Origin: RPQJ01 sp963748985
Lineage (GTDB): Bacteria > Pseudomonadota > Gammaproteobacteria > Steroidobacterales > Steroidobacteraceae
Assembly (NCBI GenBank): GCA_963748985.1
Contig: CAVVKQ010000020.1
Span: 1 to 64,000 of the forward strand
Length of the DNA: 64,000 nucleotides
Direction: 5' to 3'
Every line of letters begins with the position of its first letter. Position 1 is the stretch's first letter. Positions 16,358 to 24,594 of this stretch are shown piece after piece. The notes beneath the pieces are model-generated. The model had not been told where the DNA came from. It did not search any database and worked only from the letters and a program-made list of their open reading frames with translations. Both the position numbers and the translations under genes were made by a program.

Positions 16358-17549
16358 CCCAGGGAGTGAGGTAGGGAACGATCTCCGCGCGCTGCTTGTG
16401 CGCGTCGGCATACCCCATCGCCATCAGCTCGCAGGTGTACGACTTGTCGAAAAGCAGGTAACTCACCAGCAGCCCGCCGCGTGCCTCGTAGGCGCCCATC
16501 GTGCGCAGCAACGTGCGGATGCTGCGGGGCATGCAGCGTTCGTGTTTCATCGCGATCGCAGTCGGGTCGACGCTCGGTTGAATCACCGTCGCGCGGATCG
16601 GCCGGTGCTCGGTGTGGCCCGCCGCGACGATCAACCGGTTGATCTGGTTGAGGCGCTCGAGGTCGATCGACAGGCCGTCCGTGAACAACGAGTCGAGCAC
16701 GAAGCCCAGCAGGTGAGCCGGGCTCGGTGGAGCCTGCGTGATAGCCCCAGTCGGCGGCGTAGCGGCGGCACTCCCGCGTGTCCCGATCACCAGCACGCGG
16801 TTCGCCCCGAGGTGGACCGCTGGACTCAGCGGAGCCAGCTGGCGCATCGCGCCGTCGCCGTAGTGATTGCCGTCGATGCTCGAGGCCGGGAAGATGAACG
16901 GGATTGCAGCACTGGCCATCAGCACGTCGAGGTCGATGCGACGCCTGTGCCCGGCCCGGCGCACGCGGTGCCAGTCCGCGATGTCGTCGGTTCCGTCGAA
17001 GAACGCGACAGCCTGCCCGGTCGTGTAACTCGTCGTCGCCACGGCCAGCGCGTGCAGGCGGCCCGCTGCGATCTGCGCGGGAATCTGCTCCAGGGGCACG
17101 ACTCGTGCAAGCAGCCGGTGCAGCGGCGTGGTATCGAACAGCGAGCGCGGGGGCTTGGCGATCCAGCCGGCCGAGAGCAGCGAGACCATCCAGTGCAGCC
17201 CGGACCGCAGCATCGTCAGCGAACTGGCCTGCATGACCTGCTCGACCCGGAAGTTGGACCAGACTTCTTCCAGTGATTGCACCGCTTCACGCAACGAATG
17301 GGCGCGGGCGCCGATTGCCGCTGCGTTCAACGCGCCAGCCGAGGTGCCCACGAGCACCTCGAAGGGACACGGTGCGTCTGCGGGCAACCATTCGGCGATC
17401 GCCTTCAGCACGCCGACCTGGTATGCGCCACGCGCCCCGCCTCCCGAAAGTACCAGGGCGTCGTGGTCTTTGAAGAAGATGTAGTTGGTCGCGTCGCCCG
17501 TCCCGTCCGGGGCGGCATCGGTCGGCAGTTGGGGGCTCGGCAAGGTCAC
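16350..17549 (-). CDS. Patatin-like phospholipase family protein
   Basis: A 399-residue acyl hydrolase with the patatin fold. The oxyanion loop is GGGARGAYQVG (about 37-47), the nucleophile elbow GTSAG, and the dyad aspartate probably lies in the DGAMRQLAPLSPA segment (DG-A/G motif). A C-terminal region of about 110 residues continues past the patatin core, as in the NTE-like/YjjU-type PNPLA proteins. No signal peptide is visible, so it is probably cytoplasmic or membrane-peripheral. The substrate is unknown. It converges on mgtE with an 8-bp overlap and is divergent from the peroxiredoxin gene. Confidence 0.88.
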   Translation of the reverse strand: MTLPSPQLPTDAAPDGTGDATNYIFFKDHDALVLSGGGARGAYQVGVLKAIAEWLPADAPCPFEVLVGTSAGALNAAAIGARAHSLREAVQSLEEVWSNFRVEQVMQASSLTMLRSGLHWMVSLLSAGWIAKPPRSLFDTTPLHRLLARVVPLEQIPAQIAAGRLHALAVATTSYTTGQAVAFFDGTDDIADWHRVRRAGHRRRIDLDVLMASAAIPFIFPASSIDGNHYGDGAMRQLAPLSPAVHLGANRVLVIGTRGSAAATPPTGAITQAPPSPAHLLGFVLDSLFTDGLSIDLERLNQINRLIVAAGHTEHRPIRATVIQPSVDPTAIAMKHERCMPRSIRTLLRTMGAYEARGGLLVSYLLFDKSYTCELMAMGYADAHKQRAEIVPYLTPWVT

Positions 17550-17629
17550 CTCACTGAATCTCTTGCCGCAGAAGTCTAGTATGTGTCGGCGCGAACCCGC
17601 GCTCTTTTAGGCCCTGACTGGAGAATCCG

Positions 17630-18235
17630 ATGTACCGCGCACAGTCTCGACGTGGAATTCCTGCGCTGGCCGCCCTGCTGCCGGCACTCGCCCTGGCATT
17701 CGGGTCCCTGGTGGCAGGCAGCCGTCCCACCCTGGCCGACGGCGTGGCGCCGGCAGTGGGCAAGCCCGCGCCCGCCTTCAAGCTGCAGGACCAGGCGGGT
17801 AAATGGCACTCGCTGTCCGACTACCAGGGCAAGTGGGTCGCCCTGTACTTCTATCCGAAGGACGACACGCCGGGTTGCACCACCCAGGCCTGCGGCTTCC
17901 GCGACAACATCTTCGCCTTCAACAAGGAAGGCGCGGTCATCCTGGGCATCAGCGTCGACGAAGTGGCGTCCCACAGGGAGTTTGCCGAAAAGCACAGCCT
18001 GCCGTTCACGCTCCTCGCTGACTCCGACAAGGCCGTGACCAGGAACTACGGCGTATTAAAGACCTACATGGGCGTGATGGAGATGGCGCGTCGCGACACC
18101 TTCATCATCGATCCGCAAGGCCGTGTCGCGAAACACTACGAGTCGGTCGATCCGGAAGGCCATTCGCAGGTCGTGCTCGCGGACATCAAGGCGCTGAAGG
18201 CCGCGGCTGCTGCAGGCAGCAAGGGCGGGCGCTGA
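17630..18235 (+). CDS. Exported peroxiredoxin, Bcp/PrxQ type
   Basis: A 201-residue thiol peroxidase that reduces H2O2 and organic hydroperoxides. The core YFYPKDDTPGCTTQACGFRD carries the peroxidatic cysteine (GCTT) and a resolving cysteine five residues later, the PrxQ/Bcp arrangement. The first 36 or so residues are a Sec-like signal (basic start, long Leu/Ala run, then SRPTLADG), so this copy probably acts in the periplasm, unlike ordinary cytoplasmic Bcp. Two long hairpins follow its stop codon. Confidence 0.9.
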   Translation: MYRAQSRRGIPALAALLPALALAFGSLVAGSRPTLADGVAPAVGKPAPAFKLQDQAGKWHSLSDYQGKWVALYFYPKDDTPGCTTQACGFRDNIFAFNKEGAVILGISVDEVASHREFAEKHSLPFTLLADSDKAVTRNYGVLKTYMGVMEMARRDTFIIDPQGRVAKHYESVDPEGHSQVVLADIKALKAAAAAGSKGGR

Positions 18236-18319
18236 GGTACACGCACAGCGGAGTCTGGCGACGGTGCCGCGACGCCAGTCACGCCCCGCCTAGGATGATC
18301 CGCCCCACCGCGCTTCTTG
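18236..18319. other. Gap after the peroxiredoxin gene
   Basis: This is the first part of the 360-bp convergent gap between the peroxiredoxin stop (18235) and the VWA gene stop (18596). I see no reading frame with coding character and no T-tract terminator here. The two conserved-loop hairpins take up most of the rest and may act as terminators for both genes. Confidence 0.5.
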
Positions 18320-18399
18320 CAAGCGACCGACCCGGGACCGTCCCCCGAGCTTGGAAAGGCAGACACGCGCTCGGGGGACGGTCCCGGGTCGGTCGCTTG
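18320..18399 (-). repeat. Conserved-loop long hairpin, copy 1
   Basis: Arms 18320-18350 and 18369-18399 are perfectly complementary over 31 bases. Read on the minus strand, the 18-base loop (18351-18368) is GCGTGTCTGCCTTTCCAA, identical to the plus-strand loop of copy 2. The stems of the two copies differ in sequence apart from the loop-proximal GAGC/GCTC. It lies 3' of two convergent genes. I do not recognise it as a named element. Confidence 0.85.
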
Positions 18400-18463
18400 T
18401 GATGCGGCGCTTGTAGCCTGAAACGGCACGATCGGAAACTCTCGACGATGCGCGCGCCGTATC

Positions 18464-18545
18464 GCGAGCGATGGGTCCGGGGCCTTTGCCCGAGCGCGTG
18501 TCTGCCTTTCCAAGCTCGGGCAAAGGCCCCGGACCCGTTGCTCGC
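18464..18545 (+). repeat. Conserved-loop long hairpin, copy 2
   Basis: The inner arms 18473-18495 and 18514-18536 pair perfectly over 23 bases around the 18-base loop GCGTGTCTGCCTTTCCAA (18496-18513). The stem continues outward through two G.T and one A-T pair to a further 6 pairs (18464-18469 with 18540-18545). It is inverted relative to copy 1 and about 65 bp from it. A third copy lies at 47432-47505. Confidence 0.85.
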
Positions 18546-18595
18546 ATGCTAGTGCCAGGTATCGCCGACGGACCATGCCGTCACTTCGCGAACGA

Positions 18596-19771
18596 TTACG
18601 CCTTGAGCGCCCGAATGGCGTCGTCGAGCCCGCGCAGCGTGAGCGGATACATGCGCTCCGCCAGCAGCTGCCGCGCAATCCCGATCGACTGCACGTAGTC
18701 CCAGCGGTCCTGCGGCTCCGGGTTGAGCCACGCAAAGCGCTGGAACCGTTGCGTGAGGCGCTGCAGCCAGACCGCGCCAGCCTCCTCGTTCCAGTGCTCG
18801 ATGCTGCCGCCCGGCTGCATGATTTCGTATGGGCTCATGCTCGCGTCGCCGATGAAAATGACGCGGTAGTCGGGCTGGTACTTGCGCAGGATGTCGAACA
18901 GCGTCGTGCGCTCGCCGTGCCGGCGCCGGCTGTCCTTCCACACCGATTCATAGATGAAATTGTGGAAGTAGAAGTATTCGAGGTGCTTGAACTCGCCGCG
19001 CGCAGCCGAGAACAGTTCCTCGCAGACGCGGACGTGGCTTTCCATCGAGCCGCCGACATCGAAGAACAACAGCAGCTTGAGCGCATTGTGGCGTTCAGGC
19101 TGGAACTTCAGGTCGAGCAGCCCGGCATTGCGGGCCGTCGCCGAGATCGTGCTGTCGATGTCGAACTGGTCTGCCGCTCCTTCGCGCGCGAAGCGGCGCA
19201 ATTTGCGCAGCGCCACCTTGATGTTGCGCGTACCAAGCTCGACGTTGTCGTCGAGGTTGCGGTAATCGCGGCGCTCCCAGACTTTGACGGCCTTGCCCTT
19301 GCCGCCCGGTCCACCGATGCGAATACCTTCGGGGTTGTAACCGCCGTGACCAAACGGCGACGTGCCGCCGGTACCGATCCACTTGTTGCCGCCTTCGTGC
19401 CGGCCCTTCTGCTCCTCGAGCCGTTGCTTCAACGTCTCGAGGAGCTTGTCCCAGCCGCCGAGCGACTCGATCTGCGCCATCTCCTCGGGCGTGAAGTGCC
19501 GCTGCGCCAGCAGCTTGAGCCAGTCCTCGGGCAGCGCCTGCTGCAGGTGCTCGAACGACTGCTCGATGCCCTTGAAGTACTGCGTGAAGGCCTTGTCGAA
19601 GCGGTCGAAGTGCTTCTCGTCCTTGACCAGCGTGGCGCGCGCGAGGAAATAGAAGTCGTTGACGCTGAAGCGGGCGACGCCGCGCTGCAGCGCCTCGAGC
19701 AGCGTGAGGTACTCCGTGACCGAGGCAGGGACGCCCGCTTCACGCAGCGTGTAGAAGAACGGCGTCAGCAT
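18596..19771 (-). CDS. VWA-domain (CoxE-like) protein
   Basis: A 391-residue protein with a helical N-terminal half and a C-terminal von Willebrand A domain (about 225-391). The MIDAS-like motif reads DVGGSM where classical VWA domains have DxSxS, a form I associate with the COG3825-type partners of MoxR ATPases. Residues 120-160 form a Gly-rich GGTSPFGHGGYNPEGIRIGG linker. Such pairs act like chelatases or chaperones that insert cofactors or assemble complexes. It is preceded in the operon by the AAA+ ATPase at 19881-20735, but a palindromic repeat of about 100 bp separates them. The target is unknown. Confidence 0.9.
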   Translation of the reverse strand: MLTPFFYTLREAGVPASVTEYLTLLEALQRGVARFSVNDFYFLARATLVKDEKHFDRFDKAFTQYFKGIEQSFEHLQQALPEDWLKLLAQRHFTPEEMAQIESLGGWDKLLETLKQRLEEQKGRHEGGNKWIGTGGTSPFGHGGYNPEGIRIGGPGGKGKAVKVWERRDYRNLDDNVELGTRNIKVALRKLRRFAREGAADQFDIDSTISATARNAGLLDLKFQPERHNALKLLLFFDVGGSMESHVRVCEELFSAARGEFKHLEYFYFHNFIYESVWKDSRRRHGERTTLFDILRKYQPDYRVIFIGDASMSPYEIMQPGGSIEHWNEEAGAVWLQRLTQRFQRFAWLNPEPQDRWDYVQSIGIARQLLAERMYPLTLRGLDDAIRALKA

Positions 19772-19878
19772 GAGGAAAAATGGGGACGCTCAAAAAAAGG
19801 GACGCTCACCTATTTCCGGACACGGAGATCTGGGGCTCGAGGAGGTCAAACGGAAATAGGTGAGCGCCCCCATTTTCC
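19772..19878. repeat. GGGGACGCTCACCTATT-family palindrome inside an operon
   Basis: The right arm (about 19850-19877) is the reverse complement of a left arm made of GGAAAAATGGGGACGCTC, an A-run, then a second GGGACGCTCACCTATTTCCG (about 19798-19818). The left arm therefore contains an internal partial duplication of its own core. It fills almost the entire spacer between the MoxR ATPase and VWA genes on the minus strand, so it would be transcribed within their mRNA and could form a long hairpin between them. Confidence 0.8.
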
Positions 19879-19880
19879 GC

Positions 19881-20735
19881 TTACTGTCGCGACTGGCGCC
19901 GCTGCAGGAAGATCAGCTGCTCGAACAGGTGCACGTCCTGCTCGTTCTTCAGCAGCGCGCCATACAGCGGCGGCAGGCTCTTGCGTGGGTCGTCGGTGCG
20001 CAGCGCTTCCGGCGGGATGTCCTCCGCCAGCAGCAGCTTCAGCCAGTCGAGCAGTTCCGACGTCGACGGCTTCTTTTTCAGGCCTGGCACGTCGCGCAGC
20101 TTGTAGAACGCGTTGAGCGCCTCCGACAGCAACTCACGCTTCAGCTCGGGAAAGTGCACGCCGATGATACGCGTCATCGTTTCCGCGTCCGGGAACCGGA
20201 TGAAGTGGAAAAAGCAGCGGCGCAGGAACGCATCCGGCAGCTCTTTCTCGTTGTTGCTGGTGATGATCACGATCGGCCGGTGGGTGGCCTGGATCATCTC
20301 TCGCGTCTCGTGGACGTAAAACTCCATGCGATCGAGTTCCAGCAACAGGTCGTTCGGAAACTCGATGTCGGCCTTGTCGATCTCGTCGATCAGCAGCACG
20401 GCCTGGCGCTCACTGCGGAACGCCTCCCACAGCCGGCCCGGGATGATGTAGTTGCCGATGTCGTGGACCTTGGCGTCGCCGAGCTGCGAGTCACGCAGGC
20501 GCGAGACGGCGTCGTACTCGTACAGGCCGTGCTGCGCCTTGGTCGTCGACTTGACGTGCCAGCGGTACAGCGGCTTGTCGAGTGAACGCGCGATCTCTTC
20601 GGCGAGCTGGGTCTTGCCCGTGCCGGGCTCGCCCTTCACGAGCAGCGGTCGCGCCAGGGTGACCGCCGCGTTGACGGCCATCATCAGGTCCTCGGTCGCG
20701 ACGTAGCGCTCCGTTCCTTCAAACTTGCTGGTCAC
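19881..20735 (-). CDS. MoxR-family AAA+ ATPase
   Basis: A 284-residue AAA+ protein of the MoxR class. The Walker A is GEPGTGKT (about 36-43), the Walker B VLLIDEIDKAD, sensor 1 IITSNNEKELPDAFLRRC. The C-terminal lid domain ends SLPPLYGALLKNEQDVHLFEQLIFLQRR. These ATPases work with VWA proteins to remodel or activate protein complexes; the VWA partner is encoded next, 109 bp downstream. The ATG at 20735 fits the family N-terminus. Confidence 0.92.
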   Translation of the reverse strand: MTSKFEGTERYVATEDLMMAVNAAVTLARPLLVKGEPGTGKTQLAEEIARSLDKPLYRWHVKSTTKAQHGLYEYDAVSRLRDSQLGDAKVHDIGNYIIPGRLWEAFRSERQAVLLIDEIDKADIEFPNDLLLELDRMEFYVHETREMIQATHRPIVIITSNNEKELPDAFLRRCFFHFIRFPDAETMTRIIGVHFPELKRELLSEALNAFYKLRDVPGLKKKPSTSELLDWLKLLLAEDIPPEALRTDDPRKSLPPLYGALLKNEQDVHLFEQLIFLQRRQSRQ

Positions 20736-20782
20736 AGGCGGTCCTCGTGCCGGCCGCCGGGTGCGACCTCGGCGGTATCTTA

Positions 20783-20807
20783 GCGCAAGCGACCAGGATT
20801 CTTGCGC
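20783..20807 (-). other. Small hairpin between MoxR and pyk genes
   Basis: A 7-bp perfect inverted repeat, GCGCAAG/CTTGCGC with an 11-base loop, lies in the 123-bp gap upstream of the MoxR gene and downstream of pyk (both minus strand). No T-tract follows, so it is a weak candidate for a terminator or 3'-end stabiliser of the glycolytic mRNA. Confidence 0.3.
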
Positions 20808-20858
20808 TGCGGCAAGCGCGGGTTCCGGTGAACCCGGCCGCTGACGCCGACCGGGTCG

Positions 20859-22328
20859 TTACACTTTGACTTCCAGCAACTTCATCGTGTTGGTGCCGCC
20901 CGACACACCGGACAACTCGCCCAGCGTCAGGATGATCTCGTCGCCAGACCGCAGGAACTTTCGTTCGATCAGCTCGCGCGAGATCGCCTTGTACAGTTCA
21001 GCAGGATCGGTGTGCGTGATGTCGAACGGAATCGGATACACGCCGCGGTACAGCGCGACACGGCGGCGCGTCCGCTCGCTGCGCGTGAAGGCGAAGATCG
21101 GGATGTCCGAACGGATACGCGACATCCAGAGCGGCGTGGCGCCGGATTCGGTCAACGCGACGATGGCTTCGACGGCCATGTGGTTGGCCGTGTACATCAC
21201 TGCATGCGCGATCGCCTGCGCGAACTCGCTGACCCGGCCTTCGAAGCGCTCGCCACGGCTGTTGCGGGCGATCTGGTACTTCTCGGCGCCGACGATCACC
21301 TCGGCCATCGCCTCGACGGCGCGCACCGGGTACTTGCCGACAGCCGATTCACCCGACAGCATCACCGCGTCGCTGCCGTCGAGCACGGCATTCGCCACGT
21401 CCGAGACTTCGGCACGCGTCGGCACCGGATTCTGGATCATCGACTCCATCATCTGCGTGGCCGTAATGGTCACACGGTCGTGTTTCCGCGCGACCTGCAG
21501 GATGTGCTTCTGCAGGCCCGTGAGCTCGGCGTAGCCGACCTCGATGCCGAGGTCGCCACGCGCGACCATCACCGCATCACTGGCCTGCACGATCTCGTCG
21601 AGACGGGGAATCGCTTCGCTGCGCTCGATCTTGGCGATGATTCGCGCATCACTGCCCGCGGCGGACAGCAGGCTGCGGGCTTCGTCGATGTCGGCTGCCT
21701 GGCGCACGAACGATACGGCGAGATAATCGATGTCGAGACTGGCAGCGAGCTTGACGTCTTCGCGGTCCTTGTCGGTGAGCGCCTTGGCCGAAAGACCGCC
21801 GCCACGGCGGTTGATGCCCTTCTGGTCGCCGAGTTCGCCGCCGACGAGCACGCGGCATTCCACCTTGTCGCCCTGGATCGCGGTGACGACGAGTTCGATC
21901 TGGCCGTCACCGAGGATCAGCTCGTCCCCCGGCGCAACGTCCCGGGCAAGCTGGGTATAGGTCATGCCGACGCTGCGATCCGTGCCGTCATGGGTATCGA
22001 GCGCCGGATCGAGCGTGAACGACGCGCCTTCCGTGAGCACCGTGTGCCCGCCGGCGAAACGTTCGATGCGAATCTTGGGTCCCTGCAGGTCGCCGAGCAG
22101 CGCGACGTGCTTGCCGACGCTTTCCGCCGCCTGCCGTGCTCGCTCGACGCGCCGCCGGTGATCGGCCGGTCCGCCGTGCGAGAAGTTGACGCGCAGTACG
22201 TCGGCGCCCGCACGAATGACTTCCTCGAGCACGCCCGGTGCGTCAGTCGCCGGTCCGAGCGTCGCGACGATCTTGGTTCGGCGCGTCAGCATCTCACTGC
22301 GCGCCGCCTGGCCGGGGCTGCGGGTCAT
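20859..22328 (-). CDS. pyk: Pyruvate kinase
   Basis: A 489-residue type II pyruvate kinase converting PEP and ADP to pyruvate and ATP. It shows RTKIVATLGPATD at the N-terminus, the substrate-site VSFVRQAADI and KIERSEAI segments, and the signature VMVARGDLGIEVG. The regulatory C-terminal domain is present. The ATG at 22328 overlaps the pgk stop by 4 bp, favouring coupled translation; a second in-frame ATG at 22292 (MLTRRTKIV) is closer to the usual N-terminus, so 12 residues are uncertain. It is the last gene of tkt-gap-pgk-pyk. Confidence 0.94.
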   Translation of the reverse strand: MTRSPGQAARSEMLTRRTKIVATLGPATDAPGVLEEVIRAGADVLRVNFSHGGPADHRRRVERARQAAESVGKHVALLGDLQGPKIRIERFAGGHTVLTEGASFTLDPALDTHDGTDRSVGMTYTQLARDVAPGDELILGDGQIELVVTAIQGDKVECRVLVGGELGDQKGINRRGGGLSAKALTDKDREDVKLAASLDIDYLAVSFVRQAADIDEARSLLSAAGSDARIIAKIERSEAIPRLDEIVQASDAVMVARGDLGIEVGYAELTGLQKHILQVARKHDRVTITATQMMESMIQNPVPTRAEVSDVANAVLDGSDAVMLSGESAVGKYPVRAVEAMAEVIVGAEKYQIARNSRGERFEGRVSEFAQAIAHAVMYTANHMAVEAIVALTESGATPLWMSRIRSDIPIFAFTRSERTRRRVALYRGVYPIPFDITHTDPAELYKAISRELIERKFLRSGDEIILTLGELSGVSGGTNTMKLLEVKV

Positions 22329-23506
22329 CCTGCGGCACGCTGTTCGAGCATTTCCACGGCTGGCAGTGTCTTGCCTTCGAGGAATTCGAGGAAGGCCCCA
22401 CCAGCGGTCGAGATGTAGGAGATATCCTCCTGGACACCGTATTTCTCGATCGCGGCGATCGTGTCACCGCCGCCCGCCACCGAAAACGCCGGGCTGCGCG
22501 CCACGGCCTGGGCGAGGACACGCGTGCCTTCACCGAACTGGTCGAACTCGAAGACACCGACCGGCCCGTTCCAGACGATCGTGCTCGCGCCCTTGAGCGC
22601 CGAGGCAAAGCGCTCTGCGGTATCGGGCCCGATGTCGAGAATCATGTCGTCGGCCGCGACCTGCGCGACCAGCTTGACGTCCGCTTCGGCAGACGCCGAG
22701 AACTCCTTGGCGACGACGACATCGGACGGCAATGGAATCTCGACGCCCGACTGCTTCGAGCGCTCGAGCAAGGTACGGGCCGTATCGACCATGTCGACTT
22801 CATAGAGCGACTTGCCGACGGGATGCCCCGCGGCCGCCAGGAACGTGTTGGCGATGCCGCCGCCGACGATCAGCTTGTCGACCTTGCCGAGCAGTGTTTC
22901 GAGCACCGTGAGCTTGGTCGACACCTTCGACCCGCCCACGATGGCGACGAGCGGCCGCTTCGGATTGCCGAGCGCCTTTTCGAGCGCCTCCAGCTCGTTG
23001 GTCAGCAGCGGGCCGGCGCACGCAATCGGTGCAAACCTGCCGACGCCGTGAGTGCTCGCTTCGGCGCGGTGGGCCGTCGCGAAGGCATCCATGACGTAGA
23101 CGTCGCACAGCGCCGCCATCTTCTGCGCCAGTTCGTCCTTGTTTTTCTTCTCGCCCTTGTTGAACCGCACGTTCTCGAGCAGGACGACTTCGCCCGGCTC
23201 GCACGTCACGCCGTCGAGCCATTCGCGTTCGAAGCGGACCTTGCGGCCGAGCATCTCGGAAAGCCTCGCGGCAACGGGAGCCAGCGAGAACTCCTCGGCA
23301 GGGACGCCCTCTTGCGGACGGCCGAGGTGCGACATCAGCAGCACGCGGGCGCCGGCCTTGCGTGCCGCCTCGATCGTTGGCAGCGACGCCCGGATGCGCG
23401 CATCGCTGGTGACCACACCGTCCTTCACGGGGACATTCAGGTCTTCGCGGATCAGCACCCGCTTACCCTTCAGGTCCACATCACTCATCCTGAGCACGCG
23501 GAACAT
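22325..23506 (-). CDS. pgk: Phosphoglycerate kinase
   Basis: A 393-residue glycolytic kinase interconverting 1,3-bisphosphoglycerate + ADP and 3-phosphoglycerate + ATP. Signatures include GKRVLIREDLNVPVKDG, LLMSHLGRPQEG, the VLLENVRFNKGE region, VAIVGGSKVSTK and the nucleotide-binding STAGGAFLEFLEG near the C-terminus. The start at 23506 (MFRVLRMSDVDL) is chosen because the family begins just before this motif and a GGGAG lies upstream; the frame is open to 23602. It is 44 bp after gap. Confidence 0.95.
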   Translation of the reverse strand: MFRVLRMSDVDLKGKRVLIREDLNVPVKDGVVTSDARIRASLPTIEAARKAGARVLLMSHLGRPQEGVPAEEFSLAPVAARLSEMLGRKVRFEREWLDGVTCEPGEVVLLENVRFNKGEKKNKDELAQKMAALCDVYVMDAFATAHRAEASTHGVGRFAPIACAGPLLTNELEALEKALGNPKRPLVAIVGGSKVSTKLTVLETLLGKVDKLIVGGGIANTFLAAAGHPVGKSLYEVDMVDTARTLLERSKQSGVEIPLPSDVVVAKEFSASAEADVKLVAQVAADDMILDIGPDTAERFASALKGASTIVWNGPVGVFEFDQFGEGTRVLAQAVARSPAFSVAGGGDTIAAIEKYGVQEDISYISTAGGAFLEFLEGKTLPAVEMLEQRAAG

Positions 23507-23550
23507 GCCTTTCTCCCTTGCAATGGCGGTCAACGCCGTTTCAGCGGTGC

Positions 23551-24549
23551 TCACTTCGAAATGACGCGCGCCATTTCGAGCACCTTGCTCGAATAGCCCC
23601 ACTCGTTGTCGTACCAGGACACGATCTTGACGAAGGTGTCGTCGAGCGCGAGGCCGGCCTCGGAATCGAACACCGACGTGCAGGACTCACCGCGAAAATC
23701 CGTCGCGACAACCTTCTCGTCGGTATAGCCGAGCACGCCCTTCATCGCGCCCTGCGATGCCGCCTTCATCGCGGCGCAGATCTCGGCGTACTTGGCAGGC
23801 TTGATCAGCTCGACCGTGAGGTCGACGACCGAGACGTCCGACGTCGGCACGCGGAACGCCATGCCCGTGAGCTTCTTGTTGAGCTCGGGGATGACTTTAC
23901 CTACGGCTTTCGCTGCACCGGTGGACGACGGAATGATGTTCTCGAGGATGCCGCGGCCGCCGCGCCAGTCCTTGTTCGAGGGGCCGTCAACCGTCTTCTG
24001 CGTCGCCGTCGCCGCGTGTACGGTGGTCATCAGGCCGCGCTTGATGCCCCAGTTGTCGTGCAGCACCTTCGCGACGGGCGCGAGGCAATTCGTGGTGCAC
24101 GAAGCGTTCGAGATGATCGTTTCGCCAGCATACCTGGTGTGGTTGACGCCGAAGACGAACATCGGCGTCTCGTCCTTGGACGGGGCCGACATGATCACCT
24201 TCTTCGCGCCCGCGGCCAGGTGCTTCTGCGCGGTGACGGCGTCGAGGAACAGGCCGGTCGATTCGATGACGATGTCGGCGCCGACATCACCCCACTTCAA
24301 TTCGGCCGGGTCCCTCACTGCGGTGAGACGGATCTTGCGGCCGTTGACGACGAGTGTGTTGCCTTCGACGGCAATGTCGCCCTTGAAGCGGCCGTGCACG
24401 GAGTCGTACTTGAGCATGTATGCCAGGTAGTCCGGCTCGAGCAGGTCGTTGATGCCCACGATCTCGATGTCGGCGAAATCCTTGACCGCCGCGCGGAACA
24501 CCATGCGGCCGATGCGACCGAAGCCATTGATGCCGACCTTGATTGTCAT
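23551..24549 (-). CDS. gap: Glyceraldehyde-3-phosphate dehydrogenase, type I
   Basis: A 332-residue NAD-dependent enzyme oxidising glyceraldehyde-3-phosphate to 1,3-bisphosphoglycerate. The Rossmann motif is VGINGFGRIGR, the catalytic site SNASCTTNC (C151) and the phosphate-site segment TATQKTVDGPS. The aspartate after the second beta strand (GIND) favours NAD over NADP. It lies 45 bp after tkt and 44 bp before pgk, so the operon shares transcripts. Confidence 0.96.
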   Translation of the reverse strand: MTIKVGINGFGRIGRMVFRAAVKDFADIEIVGINDLLEPDYLAYMLKYDSVHGRFKGDIAVEGNTLVVNGRKIRLTAVRDPAELKWGDVGADIVIESTGLFLDAVTAQKHLAAGAKKVIMSAPSKDETPMFVFGVNHTRYAGETIISNASCTTNCLAPVAKVLHDNWGIKRGLMTTVHAATATQKTVDGPSNKDWRGGRGILENIIPSSTGAAKAVGKVIPELNKKLTGMAFRVPTSDVSVVDLTVELIKPAKYAEICAAMKAASQGAMKGVLGYTDEKVVATDFRGESCTSVFDSEAGLALDDTFVKIVSWYDNEWGYSSKVLEMARVISK

Positions 24550-24594
24550 TGCCTGCGTCTCCCGTCAGAACTGAATTGCAAAAACCGAGGTGAA

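Noticed and set aside
18320..18545. Ordinary Rho-independent terminators
   Set aside because: Stems are too long (23-31 bp), no T-tract follows, and the 18-nt loop is conserved between copies, which terminators do not require.
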